From assembly GCA_021809435.1 (NCBI GenBank), contig JAKBAD010000009.1, positions 1 to 64,000 on the forward strand: a stretch of 64,000 nt of DNA. The letters are read 5' to 3'. Source of the DNA: Pseudomonadota bacterium (GTDB taxonomy: Bacteria > Pseudomonadota > Alphaproteobacteria > Acetobacterales > Acetobacteraceae). Positions 54,876 through 64,000 of this stretch are shown here, in pieces. Position 1 is the first letter of the stretch, and each line of letters begins with the position of its first letter. Position numbers and translations under genes: made by a program. The notes beneath the pieces are model-generated. The model searched no databases and was not told where the DNA came from. It saw only the letters and a list, made by a program, of their open reading frames with translations.

Positions 54876-56155
54876 AGCTGCTGACGACCAGACAGGCTAA
54901 TTTCGAAGCCGAGTTCGCGGTGCTCATGGCCCGCGCCCAACCCGCCCCCGCGCTGGCCGAGAATGTGCGCCAGATCATCGAACAGGTCCGCCAGCACGGC
55001 GATGCCGCCTTGTTCAATTTCAGCTACCAGTTCGACCGCGTGGAGCTGACGCAGGATAATATCCGCGTCACCAACGACGAGCTGCGCCTGGGCGTTTCGC
55101 AAGTGCCCAAAGCCCTGCGCGAGGCGCTGAGCGTCGCCGCCCGCCGGATCGAAACCTTCCACCGCGCCCAGCTCCCGCGCGATTTCGAATTCAGCGACGA
55201 TACCGGCGCCACCCTCGGTATGCGCTGGACCCCGCTCGACGCCGTGGGGCTCTATGTGCCGGGCGGCAAGGCCTCATACCCCTCCTCGGTGCTCATGAAC
55301 GCCGTGCCGGCCCGCGTGGCGGGGGTACGCCGTGTGGCCATGTGCGTGCCCACGCCCGATGGCACGCTCAACCCGCTCATTCTCGCCGCCGCCTCGGCGG
55401 CGGGCGTGTCCGAGATTTACCGCGTCGGCGGCGCCCAGGCGGTGGCGGCCATGGCCTATGGCACGCACTCCATCCGCGCGGTTGACCGCATCGTCGGCCC
55501 TGGCAACGCCTATGTGGCCGAGGCCAAGCGCCAGGTGTTTGGCCGGGTGGGCATCGATTCCATCGCCGGCCCGTCGGAAGTGCTGATCATCGCCGATGAC
55601 GGCAACAACCCCCACCACATCGCGCTCGACCTGCTCGCCCAGTGCGAACATGACGAGGAAGCCCAGGCGATCCTGATCACCGACTCAGGCGCGCTGGCCT
55701 CGGCGGTCGCCGGCGCGGTCGATGAGCTGCTGCAAACCCTGCCCCGGCGCGATATCGCGGCTGAAAGCTGGCACCGCCACGGCGCCATCCTCCTGGTGCA
55801 GAACTGGGAAGAAGCCGAGATTCTGGCCAATCGCATCGCGCCCGAGCATCTCCAGCTCATGCAGGCCGAGCCCGACCGGCTGTTTCGCAGAATCCGCCAT
55901 GCCGGCGCCATTTTCCTGGGCCGCCACACCCCCGAGGCAATCGGCGATTATGTCGCCGGCCCCAACCATGTGCTGCCCACCTCCGGCACGGCCCGCTTTG
56001 CGTCGGGCCTCTCGGTCTATGATTTCATGAAGCGCACCACCTACCTCGCCACGCCCCCCCGCGCGCTCGAGGTTCTGGGCCCCACGGCGGTGGCTTTGGC
56101 CGAAGCCGAAGGGCTCAGCGCCCACGCCGCCTCCGTCAAGGCGCGTCTTCAGTAA
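54872..56155 (+). CDS. hisD: Histidinol dehydrogenase
   Basis: VGLYVPGGKASYPSSVLMNA; GPNHVLPTSGTARFASGLSVYDF; overlaps hisG stop. Confidence 0.96.
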   Translation: MKLLTTRQANFEAEFAVLMARAQPAPALAENVRQIIEQVRQHGDAALFNFSYQFDRVELTQDNIRVTNDELRLGVSQVPKALREALSVAARRIETFHRAQLPRDFEFSDDTGATLGMRWTPLDAVGLYVPGGKASYPSSVLMNAVPARVAGVRRVAMCVPTPDGTLNPLILAAASAAGVSEIYRVGGAQAVAAMAYGTHSIRAVDRIVGPGNAYVAEAKRQVFGRVGIDSIAGPSEVLIIADDGNNPHHIALDLLAQCEHDEEAQAILITDSGALASAVAGAVDELLQTLPRRDIAAESWHRHGAILLVQNWEEAEILANRIAPEHLQLMQAEPDRLFRRIRHAGAIFLGRHTPEAIGDYVAGPNHVLPTSGTARFASGLSVYDFMKRTTYLATPPRALEVLGPTAVALAEAEGLSAHAASVKARLQ

Positions 56156-56187
56156 GCGGTAAAATTTACCAAAGTTTTTCCGTCCAT

Positions 56188-56211
56188 GGGGGCTTTTGTC
56201 AAAAAGCCCCC
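56188..56211. terminator. Hairpin after hisD
   Basis: gggggcttttgtcaaaaagccccc. Confidence 0.6.
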
Positions 56212-56368
56212 ATATTTTATGGGGTTCTGGCCGTCATCAGAGCCAAAACCTCGCCATCACCCGGCCAAAACATACCGGCCAAGCTACGAAAATAGCCAGA
56301 AAATCTTGACCGCAAGACAATCCCGGCTCATGTGAGCGGCGAGTTTCCCCTTTTTTCCGGAGTTTTGT

Positions 56369-56587
56369 TTGTCCAAGGAAGATATGATCGAGTTCAGCGG
56401 CCAGGTGACCGAGCTGCTGCCCAACGCCATGTTCCGCGTGAAGCTGGATAATGACCACGTCATCCTCGCCCACACCAGCGGCAAAATGCGCAAAAACCGC
56501 ATCCGCGTTCTGGCCGGCGACCGTGTGAATGTTGAAATGACCCCTTACGACCTCACCAAGGGCCGTATCACATTCCGCTTCAAGTAA
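56369..56587 (+). CDS. infA: Translation initiation factor IF-1 (TTG start)
   Basis: [71 protein letters not shown]. Confidence 0.96.
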   Translation: MSKEDMIEFSGQVTELLPNAMFRVKLDNDHVILAHTSGKMRKNRIRVLAGDRVNVEMTPYDLTKGRITFRFK

Positions 56588-57132
56588 CGCTCGCCTCAGG
56601 CTCGCCGCGCCGCCTCGAGCTGTTGCGCCAAATCGGCATAGAGCCCGCGACCATCACCGCGCCCGACATCGACGAGACGCCCCTCCCCGGTGAGCGTCCG
56701 CGCGCTTATGCGCTGCGCCTGGCCCTTGCCAAGCTCATGCCCGCCACGGGCTACACCATCGCCGCTGATACCGTGGTCGCGCTTGGCCGCCGCCTGCTGC
56801 ACAAAACCGAAACCGAAGCCGAGGCCCGTGCCTATCTGCGCCTGCTCTCGGGCCGCCGCCATCATGTCTATTCCGCCGTGGCCGTTCGCGCGCCCGATGG
56901 CCGTACAAGCGCCAGGCTATCCGCCTCCGTGGTCGGCTTCGCCCGGCTCGATGCCGTACAGATCGAAAATTACCTGAGCACGGGCGAATGGCGTGGCAAG
57001 GCCGGTGCCTATGCCATCCAAGGCCGCGCGGCGCAGTTCATCGAGTTTCTCTCCGGCTCCTATTCCGGCGTTGTCGGCCTGCCTCTGCATGAAACCGCCA
57101 ATCTCCTGCGCGGCCTGGGCGGGCAATGGTAA
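56584..57132 (+). CDS. maf: Maf-like nucleotide pyrophosphatase; start codon unclear
   Basis: In-frame [24 protein letters not shown] extends upstream of the TTG at 56623; [27 protein letters not shown]. Confidence 0.85.
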   Translation, partial: VTLASGSPRRLELLRQIGIEPATITAPDIDETPLPGERPRAYALRLALAKLMPATGYTIAADTVVALGRRLLHKTETEAEARAYLRLLSGRRHHVYSAVAVRAPDGRTSARLSASVVGFARLDAVQIENYLSTGEWRGKAGAYAIQGRAAQFIEFLSGSYSGVVGLPLHETANLLRGLGGQW

Positions 57133-57977
57133 TCATCGGCGCCCGCCGGGGCGGGTGCGTGCGCGTGGCCCTCGCCGCGCAAGGCGAACTGGCTGAATAT
57201 TATCTCTGGCGCCCCGCCGCCCCCGATGGCGTGAACGATCTCTATACCGGCCGTGTCGATGCCGTACTGCCCGCCCTGGCCGGCTGTTTCGTCGCCCTAG
57301 GCCCCGATTTGTCCGGCTTCTTGCCGGACAGTGCCGGGGGCAGAGGGCAAAGCGTCGGCACCTACCTCACCGTTCGCGTCACCCGCAGCCCGCAGGGCGG
57401 CAAGGGCCCGCGCCTCGCGGTCCAGCCGGGCGTGGCGCCGGGCGAGAGCCCCGGCCTCATCAAGCGCGGTCCCGGCCCGCTCATCGAGCTGGCCCAGGCC
57501 CATGGCCGCGCCGAAATCCTGGTCGATGATTACGAGCTGATGGCCAGCCTCCGCCCCGCGCTCGAAGGCCGCCTGCGCCACCAGGCCGACGCCTTCGCCC
57601 CCTTCGAGGACGAAGCCGCCGCCCTCGCCGAGCCCACGGCCGCGCTGCCCCATGGCGCGCGCCTGCACATCACCCCCGCCCCCGCCGCCACCTTGCTCGA
57701 TATCGACGCCGCCGCCGCCAGCGCCATGGCGCCGCTGGCGCTCAACCAGTCCCTCATCCCCGCGCTCTGTCGCCAGATCGTGCTGCGTAACCTCTCGGGC
57801 GCCCTGCTCATCGATTTCGCCGGCCTCAAATCCGCCCAGCGCGCCAAGCTCGCCGAGCCCCTCAAAGCCGCCCTGGCGCTTGACCCGCTCAAGCCCCGCC
57901 TGCTTGGCTTCTCCCACCATGGTTTCGCCGAACTCACCCGCCCCCGCATCCGCCCCGCCTTGCACGAGCTGACATGA
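57126..57977 (+). CDS. Ribonuclease G/E-like protein
   Basis: [55 protein letters not shown]. Confidence 0.8.
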   Translation: MVIIGARRGGCVRVALAAQGELAEYYLWRPAAPDGVNDLYTGRVDAVLPALAGCFVALGPDLSGFLPDSAGGRGQSVGTYLTVRVTRSPQGGKGPRLAVQPGVAPGESPGLIKRGPGPLIELAQAHGRAEILVDDYELMASLRPALEGRLRHQADAFAPFEDEAAALAEPTAALPHGARLHITPAPAATLLDIDAAAASAMAPLALNQSLIPALCRQIVLRNLSGALLIDFAGLKSAQRAKLAEPLKAALALDPLKPRLLGFSHHGFAELTRPRIRPALHELT

Positions 57978-58123
57978 CCTGCCCCATCTGCGCCAAACCC
58001 GCCTCACCCGCGCGCAAGCCCTTCTGCTCCGAACGCTGCGCCCAAATCGATCTCGGCCGCTGGCTGCGCGATGATTACAAAATCCCCGTGCCCCCCACCC
58101 CGGACGACGAAGACCCCGAATAA
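57974..58123 (+). CDS. yacG: YacG-like zinc-binding protein, DNA gyrase inhibitor family (absent from ORF track)
   Basis: Translation [53 protein letters not shown] overlap with upstream gene. Confidence 0.9.
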   Translation: MTCPICAKPASPARKPFCSERCAQIDLGRWLRDDYKIPVPPTPDDEDPE

Positions 58124-58124
58124 G

Positions 58125-58994
58125 CTATGCGGGCTTTTGCGCCCACACATAAGCCACCCGGCGCGTGCGCCAGTTGGTGCCGGCCTCCACATGGGGGCGC
58201 AGCGCCGCCTCCAGCGCCGCCCGCTCCTCGGCGCTCAGCGCAATCTCCTTCAGGCTGGGCGCCAGCGGGTGGGGCATGAGCGCGCAAAACGCCGCCCAGC
58301 TCATGGCGGGGCTGGCCTCCACGTCAATTTCCAGCCGCACATGCACCTCGCCAAACCCGGCCGCGCGCGCCAGCATCAGCAGGTCGCGCTCGCTATAGCC
58401 GGTCAGCGCCGCCATGGCCTCGCCGCTAAATTGCGCTTGCTTCCATTTATGCCGCGCGCGCGCCAGCGCATCACCCCGGCTTATCGCCACCGCCGCCATG
58501 GCCGGCACCGCCAGCGCCTCGTCGCGCCACACCGGCTCGGCCAGCGTCATCCACCCGCCGGGCCGCAGCACCCGCAGCATCTCATCAAAAGCCCGCCCCT
58601 TATCCGCCACATAAGCCAGCACCGCGCGCGCCGCCGCCACATCCTGGCTGGCATCGGCCACGCCCGCCAGCGCCGTGGCGGGCACTTCCAAAAACCGGCC
58701 GCCCGGCGCCCGTGCCCGCGCCTGTGCCAGCAACGGGCCCGAAACATCGCAAAACGTCACCTTCAGGTCTGGCTGAAGGGCCAGGGCGGTCAGCCCCACC
58801 AGCCCGGCGCCGCACCCCACATCCACCAGCGCGCCGCCGGCAGGCAGGGGCACATGGTCCAGCAGCCGCCCGGCCAGCCGCGCGGTTTCGGCTTCCACCC
58901 GCGCGCGCAGCCGTTCATCACGGCCAAAGCGCCCATGGTTCAGCCATTCAAACCATATATCGCGCGGCGCCATGGCGGTATCATCAAAAAACAC
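58125..58994 (-). CDS. Class I SAM-dependent methyltransferase
   Basis: ALVDVGCGAGLVGLTAL motif I; EMLRVLRPGGWMTLAEP. Confidence 0.85.
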   Translation of the reverse strand: MFFDDTAMAPRDIWFEWLNHGRFGRDERLRARVEAETARLAGRLLDHVPLPAGGALVDVGCGAGLVGLTALALQPDLKVTFCDVSGPLLAQARARAPGGRFLEVPATALAGVADASQDVAAARAVLAYVADKGRAFDEMLRVLRPGGWMTLAEPVWRDEALAVPAMAAVAISRGDALARARHKWKQAQFSGEAMAALTGYSERDLLMLARAAGFGEVHVRLEIDVEASPAMSWAAFCALMPHPLAPSLKEIALSAEERAALEAALRPHVEAGTNWRTRRVAYVWAQKPA

Positions 58995-59079
58995 GCAAAA
59001 ATTGTAAAGCTAAAAAACCAATTCAATCAAAAATTACCAGCGCCTATGCCCGCGCATCCCGGCCCAAGCCACCCCCACC

Positions 59080-59949
59080 TTAAACACGCTGGGCCAAAAA
59101 CACCGAGGCCAAAATCAACCCGCCCCCCGCCAGTTCCGGCCAGCTCAGCGGCTCGCCCAGCTGCACGGCCCCGCCCAGAACCCCGATCACCGGCAGCAAA
59201 TACAAAAACCACCCCGCCGCCTCCGGCCCCAACCGTGCCGCGCCCTTGTTCCAGGCCACAATCGAAATCACGGTCGGCCCCAGCGTCAGCGCCAGGGTCA
59301 CCTCCCATTGCGCGCGGCTCATCTCATGGAGCATGGGCAGCATGGTCGGGCTGCCCACCGCCAGCAGCGGCAGCGCGCCGCTCACCATGGTCACGCTGGC
59401 CACGCCCAGCGCGCCCCGCCGGGCCAGCAGCGGCGGCACCAGCACGCAATAAGCCGACCAGCACAAAGCCGCGAACAAACACAGCGCCATCCCCGCCAGC
59501 GTGCCCTCGGCCGGCCCCGCCGCATGGGTCAGCAGCCCAATGCCCGCCATCCCCACCGCCGCCGCCCCCATCGTCGCGGCGCGTGGCATGCGCAGCTCCT
59601 TCAGGCTCACCAGCAGCACGATCAAAAGCGGCTCCGCGGCGTTGATCAGCCCGCTCATCCCGGCCGAGACCGTGCGCATGCCCATTGAATTGGCGAGGTT
59701 ATACCCGGTCACCCCTACCATCCCCAGCCCCACCCCAATGGCCAAATCGCGCCCGCTCCAGCCCGGCAGCCGCGTCAGCGCCACCGGCAGAAAGCACAAG
59801 GCGGTCAGCCCATAGCGCAGCCCCGCGAACGAGGCCGCCGGCAGCCCGCCAAACGCCATGCCCAGCAGATAGCGCGTGCCCACCGGCGCCATTCCCCACA
59901 TCGTCACCGCGATCAACGTCAATAAAACAGCCTGCAAGCGTGGCGACAT
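59080..59949 (-). CDS. EamA/DMT-family transporter
   Basis: Multiple hydrophobic helices; FAGLRYGLTALCFLPVAL; WFLYLLPVIGVLGGAVQLGEPLSWPELAGGGLILA. Confidence 0.88.
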   Translation of the reverse strand: MSPRLQAVLLTLIAVTMWGMAPVGTRYLLGMAFGGLPAASFAGLRYGLTALCFLPVALTRLPGWSGRDLAIGVGLGMVGVTGYNLANSMGMRTVSAGMSGLINAAEPLLIVLLVSLKELRMPRAATMGAAAVGMAGIGLLTHAAGPAEGTLAGMALCLFAALCWSAYCVLVPPLLARRGALGVASVTMVSGALPLLAVGSPTMLPMLHEMSRAQWEVTLALTLGPTVISIVAWNKGAARLGPEAAGWFLYLLPVIGVLGGAVQLGEPLSWPELAGGGLILASVFLAQRV

Positions 59950-60094
59950 AAAATCCTCAAATCCCCATGGGCCCGTAACGGGGCGCGTTTCCTCATCCGC
60001 GTCGGGGGCGCGGTCCCGTCATTCTCCCCGCGCCGCTCCATAAGCGAGAGTCACCAAGCGTCAAAATGCCCGCCGCGCGCATCAGCCCCCAACA

Positions 60095-60120
60095 AAAAAC
60101 CCGGCCTCGCGGCCGGGTTT
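60095..60120 (-). terminator. Terminator downstream of icd
   Basis: aaaaacccggcctcgcggccgggttt. Confidence 0.85.
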
Positions 60121-60143
60121 CGTAGAAGTTGCAAATAAGCCGT

Positions 60144-61622
60144 TCAGCCTTCGCCCTGCGGGCGTTCAAAGCCATCCTTGCCGTCAAAGCGCTGCAGCTT
60201 CTCAATATGCATCCAGGTGAATTTCGAGCCGATGCGCTGCACCAGATACGAAATCTCCGGCTGCCCGGTGGTGGTGGTGTTGTTGAGCGAAAACGGCGTG
60301 TCGAGCATGAAGCGCGCGGCGAAATGATCGACCAGGAAGGTCTCGCCCCCCGTCGGCGGATAGACCGAGACGCCACGGTTCGAGATACCGGTGAGCTTGA
60401 ACGGGCTGTATTTCGAGAGCTCTTCGAGCGTCTTGCCCAGCTGCTCGGCGCCCATATCGGTCTCGAGGAAAATATCAATCCCCACCAGCTCGCGGTCGGT
60501 CGGCTCGGCGTGGGCGGTGAGCTTGGGCCACGCCGCCAGCTCCAGCTTCTTGTAAGTGCGCGAGCGCATGGCCGATTGGCGGCCCAGATTGGCGATCACC
60601 TGGTCGGTGAAGGCCTTGGTGCCCACGCCATGGCCGCGCGGGGCGAGGTCGCCGGTCAGGTTGCGCCCCTCGGCGAGCGTCACAAACAGCGCCTGCTCGA
60701 CTTTTTCCGCCACCTCGAACGCCCCGATATGGCGCAGCAGCATCACCGACGCCGAGAGCAGCGCGGTCGGGTTGGCCATGTCCTTGCCGGCGATATCGGG
60801 CGCCGAGCCGTGCACCGCCTCGAAAATGGCGGCGTTATCGCCGAGATTCGAAGAGGGCGCGATGCCAAGCCCGCCGACCAGCCCGGCCGCGAGGTCGGAA
60901 ATGATATCGCCATTCATGTTCGAGGTGACGATGACATCAAAGGCTTCCGGCTTGATCACCAGCTGGTGCGCGCAATTATCAATAATAATCTGGTTGGCGC
61001 GGATACCGGGGAATTCGCGCGCGACCTTCTCGCCCATGCGCTTCATCATGCCCTCGGTGAGCTTCATGATATTGGCCTTGTGCGCCACCGTCACGGTCTT
61101 GCGCTCCTCGGCCAAAGCCAGCCCATAAGCCGCGCGGATGATCCGCTCGCAGCCCGGCGCGGTCATCAGCTTCAGGCACTGCGCCACGCCCGTGGTCTCC
61201 ATATGCTCAATACCGGCATACACGTCTTCCACGTTCTCGCGCACAATCACCATATCAATGCCGCGGCCCGAAAACGGCGTGGCAATGCCCGGCAATTCGC
61301 GCACCGGGCGGATATTGGCGTAAAGCTCGAAGAATTTGCGCATCGTCACATTGGCCGACTTGCCGCCATAGCCGATGGGGGTTTCGAGCGGGCTTTTCAG
61401 CGCCAGCTTGTTGGTGGCAATGCTGTCGAGCGTCTCGCGGGGCACGCCGGTGACCACGCCGCGCTCAAACGCCTTGGCGCCGGCCTCGGCGAATTCCCAC
61501 TCAATCGGGGCCTCGGCGGCGGAGAGGATCTTGATGGTGGCGTCCATCACCTCAGGGCCGATACCATCACCCGGCAGGGCGGTAACCTTGGTCTTGGTCT
61601 GGGTCTCGGCGCTCGCGCTCAT
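60144..61622 (-). CDS. icd: NADP-type isocitrate dehydrogenase, long form with C-terminal extension
   Basis: VTALPGDGIGPEVMDATIKIL; GRGIDMVIVRENVEDVYAGIEHM; EAVHGSAPDIAGKDMANPTALL. Confidence 0.9.
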   Translation of the reverse strand: MSASAETQTKTKVTALPGDGIGPEVMDATIKILSAAEAPIEWEFAEAGAKAFERGVVTGVPRETLDSIATNKLALKSPLETPIGYGGKSANVTMRKFFELYANIRPVRELPGIATPFSGRGIDMVIVRENVEDVYAGIEHMETTGVAQCLKLMTAPGCERIIRAAYGLALAEERKTVTVAHKANIMKLTEGMMKRMGEKVAREFPGIRANQIIIDNCAHQLVIKPEAFDVIVTSNMNGDIISDLAAGLVGGLGIAPSSNLGDNAAIFEAVHGSAPDIAGKDMANPTALLSASVMLLRHIGAFEVAEKVEQALFVTLAEGRNLTGDLAPRGHGVGTKAFTDQVIANLGRQSAMRSRTYKKLELAAWPKLTAHAEPTDRELVGIDIFLETDMGAEQLGKTLEELSKYSPFKLTGISNRGVSVYPPTGGETFLVDHFAARFMLDTPFSLNNTTTTGQPEISYLVQRIGSKFTWMHIEKLQRFDGKDGFERPQGEG

Positions 61623-61758
61623 ACTCGGCTCCTGTTCTCTCTGTTGATCGCGCGCGGTTTATAGCCCCAGGCTTAACACAAGCCTATATGTGTCCCCCCA
61701 TGGCGCTACTTGATTTCAGTAAGTCTGCCGCGCGCGGGCGGGGGGCATTTATGTTGCG

Positions 61759-64000
61759 TCAATGCGCGTCCCCCCAGTTCCTTCCCACGCCCGTTTCCAC
61801 CACCAGCGGCACGCTCAAACTGGCGGCGCCCTGCATCACGTCGCGCGCCAGCGCCGCCGTGGCCTCGGCCTCATCTTGCGGCGCCTCGATCAGCAATTCG
61901 TCATGCACCTGCAATAGCAACCGCGCGCTCAGCCCGGCCGCGCGCAGGGCGCCGGGCAGCTTCACCATCGCGCGCTTGATGATATCGGCCGCGCCCCCTT
62001 GCAGCGGCGCGTTAATGGCGGCGCGCTCGGCATAGGCGCGCAGGGCCGGAATTTTGTCACCAATCTTGGGCACCCACACGCGCCGGCCAAAGGGGGTGAG
62101 CACAAAGCCCTTCTCGCGCGCCTCGGCCTTAACGGCCTCCATATAGGTCTTAATTTCGGGATAGCGGGCGAAATAAGCGTCGATATAGCCCTTCGCCTCG
62201 CCCGGCGCCACGCCCAGCTGGCGCCCCAGCCCAAAGGCCGAAATGCCGTAGATGATCCCGAAATTAATCGCCTTGGCGCGGCGGCGGGTCATGGCATCCA
62301 TGCCCGCCATCGGCACGCCAAACACTTCCGAGGCCGTGCGCGCATGAATATCCTCGGCTCTGGCAAAGCTCTCCTTCAACCCGGCGATATTGGCCACATG
62401 CGCCAGCAGCCGCAGCTCAATCTGCGAATAATCCGCCGAGATCAGCGCCAACCCCGGCGGCGCGATGAAGGTCTTGCGTATCCGCGCGCCCTCCTCGGTG
62501 CGGATCGGAATATTCTGCAAATTCGGCTCGATCGAGGATAACCGCCCCGTGGTCGTCGCCGCCATCTGAAACACCGTATGCACCCGGCTCTGGCCATCGG
62601 TCAGGTTCACCAGCGCATCGGCATAGGTGCTTTTCAGCTTGGCCAGCTGGCGCCAATCCATAATCTTCTGGGCAATCTCCACGCCCTGCTCCGCCAGCCC
62701 CTCCAGCACCGCGCTGTCGGTGCCCCAGGCGCCGGCCTTGCCCTTCTTGCCGCCGGGCAGGCCCATTTCCTCAAACAGCACCTCGCCCAGCTGCTTGGGG
62801 CTGCCCACATTAAACTCATGCCCGGCCAGCCTGTGCGCCTCGGCCTCAAACGCCGCCATGCGCCCCTCAAACTCCGCCGACATGGCGGCCAAATCGCCCC
62901 GGTCCACCATCACCCCGGCGGTTTCCATGGCCATCAGCACCGGCACCAGCGGCTTTTCCACCAGCTCATAGAGCGCCAAAGCCTTGTGGGCGCGCAAGGC
63001 GGGTTTGAGCGCGCCATGCAGCCGCAGCACCATATCGGCCCGCTCGGCCGCATAATCGGCGGCGCGCTGGGGCGGCGCATCGGCTGGCGTCTGGCGCGCG
63101 CGCCCGGTGCCGGTCACATGTTCCAGCGTCTTCGCCTCATGGCCCAAATGCTGGCGGGCGAGCGTCTCCACATCATGCGCCCAGCGCCCGCCATCCTGCG
63201 CCACCGAGATCAGCATCACATCGTCAAACGCCTCAACCGGCAGGCCCAGCGTTTTTTGCTCGGCCTTGGCGTCGTGAAAAATCTTCAGCACACCGGGGTC
63301 GGCCAGCACCGGCGCCAGCGCCGCGCGCACCACCTCGCGGGGCAGTTGCGGCGCGTCCTCCAGGCTCAAATTATGCCCAACCGGCACATAGGAAGCCACG
63401 CCCGGCCGGGCGCACAGCCCATATCCAGCGTGGTCACCCAGCGTGACCATGGCTAAATACCCGCTCACCTCCGCCTCCGCCAGCAGCGCCGCCAGCGCCT
63501 CGGGCGTGGTGATGACAGGGTAGGGGCCAAACGGCCCGGCGGGTTCGGCCGGCGCTTGCGCCGCCTCGGCTTCCAGCGCGCCGGGGGCGCCGGCGCCTTC
63601 GAGCCGCAATTTCCCAATCAGCGACTTAAACCCGTTCTCGGCCAAAAACGCCCGCAGCACGGCGGGCTCCCAGGGCGTCGCGGCCAAATCGGCCACCGGC
63701 ACGGGCAGGGGGGCGTCATCGCGCAGCGTCACCAGCTCTTTCGAGAGCCGGGCCTTGTCCGCGTGCTCAATCAGCGCGTCGCGCCGTTTCGAGGGCTTCA
63801 TCGCGGGCGCGGCCGCCAGCACGGCGTCCAGCGTGCCAAATTCCCCAATCAGCGCCGCCGCGCCCTTGGGGCCAATGCCCGGCACACCCGGCACATTATC
63901 CACCGAGTCGCCAATCAGTGCCTGCACCTCAACCACCTTGTCGGGTGTCACGCCAAACTTGGCCGCCACTTCGTCCAGCCCAATCGGCTGGTTCTTCATG
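61759..64000 (-). CDS. polA: DNA polymerase I; N-terminus beyond window edge
   Basis: LIGDSVDNVPGVPGIGPKGAAALI (5' nuclease H3TH); SADYSQIELRLLAHVA; RRRAKAINFGIIYGISAFGLG; LLLQVHDELLIE. Confidence 0.96.
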   Translation of the reverse strand, partial: MKNQPIGLDEVAAKFGVTPDKVVEVQALIGDSVDNVPGVPGIGPKGAAALIGEFGTLDAVLAAAPAMKPSKRRDALIEHADKARLSKELVTLRDDAPLPVPVADLAATPWEPAVLRAFLAENGFKSLIGKLRLEGAGAPGALEAEAAQAPAEPAGPFGPYPVITTPEALAALLAEAEVSGYLAMVTLGDHAGYGLCARPGVASYVPVGHNLSLEDAPQLPREVVRAALAPVLADPGVLKIFHDAKAEQKTLGLPVEAFDDVMLISVAQDGGRWAHDVETLARQHLGHEAKTLEHVTGTGRARQTPADAPPQRAADYAAERADMVLRLHGALKPALRAHKALALYELVEKPLVPVLMAMETAGVMVDRGDLAAMSAEFEGRMAAFEAEAHRLAGHEFNVGSPKQLGEVLFEEMGLPGGKKGKAGAWGTDSAVLEGLAEQGVEIAQKIMDWRQLAKLKSTYADALVNLTDGQSRVHTVFQMAATTTGRLSSIEPNLQNIPIRTEEGARIRKTFIAPPGLALISADYSQIELRLLAHVANIAGLKESFARAEDIHARTASEVFGVPMAGMDAMTRRRAKAINFGIIYGISAFGLGRQLGVAPGEAKGYIDAYFARYPEIKTYMEAVKAEAREKGFVLTPFGRRVWVPKIGDKIPALRAYAERAAINAPLQGGAADIIKRAMVKLPGALRAAGLSARLLLQVHDELLIEAPQDEAEATAALARDVMQGAASLSVPLVVETGVGRNWGDAH

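Overview
This 64 kb GC-rich window looks like an alphaproteobacterial chromosome segment. Most of it is housekeeping genes: penicillin-binding protein, UbiH-type hydroxylase, amtB, truncated hemoglobin, tkt-gap-pgk, pepA, cysQ, trpBA, clc, dnaE, truA-fmt-def, hsp20, hisG-hisD, infA-maf-RNaseG/E-like-yacG, icd and polA. It starts with two tandem, highly repetitive autotransporters. Two regions stand out. (1) A ~13.9 kb insertion (about 25614..39528) looks like a bacterial casposon. It carries a solo Cas1 (casposase candidate), a family-B DNA polymerase with a C-terminal HTH, an HNH nuclease and further HTH proteins. It has ~33 bp imperfect terminal inverted repeats and is flanked by an exact 22 bp duplication of a hairpin terminator that was probably shared by a lipoprotein gene and trpA. 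Its cargo includes a Mom-like DNA-modification protein, a ParB-like protein, a tRNA-Gly-like element and a type III R-M locus with a frameshifted res gene. No cas2 or CRISPR array was seen. (2) A cluster at 42.9-46.0 kb encodes two proteins with an N-terminal Roadblock/LC7 domain and a C-terminal protoglobin-like domain, followed by a stand-alone Roadblock protein and, on the opposite strand, a stand-alone CZB-like zinc-binding protein. This suggests an uncharacterised heme/gas-sensing module. All calls come from reading the sequence and the supplied translations; no database search was run.
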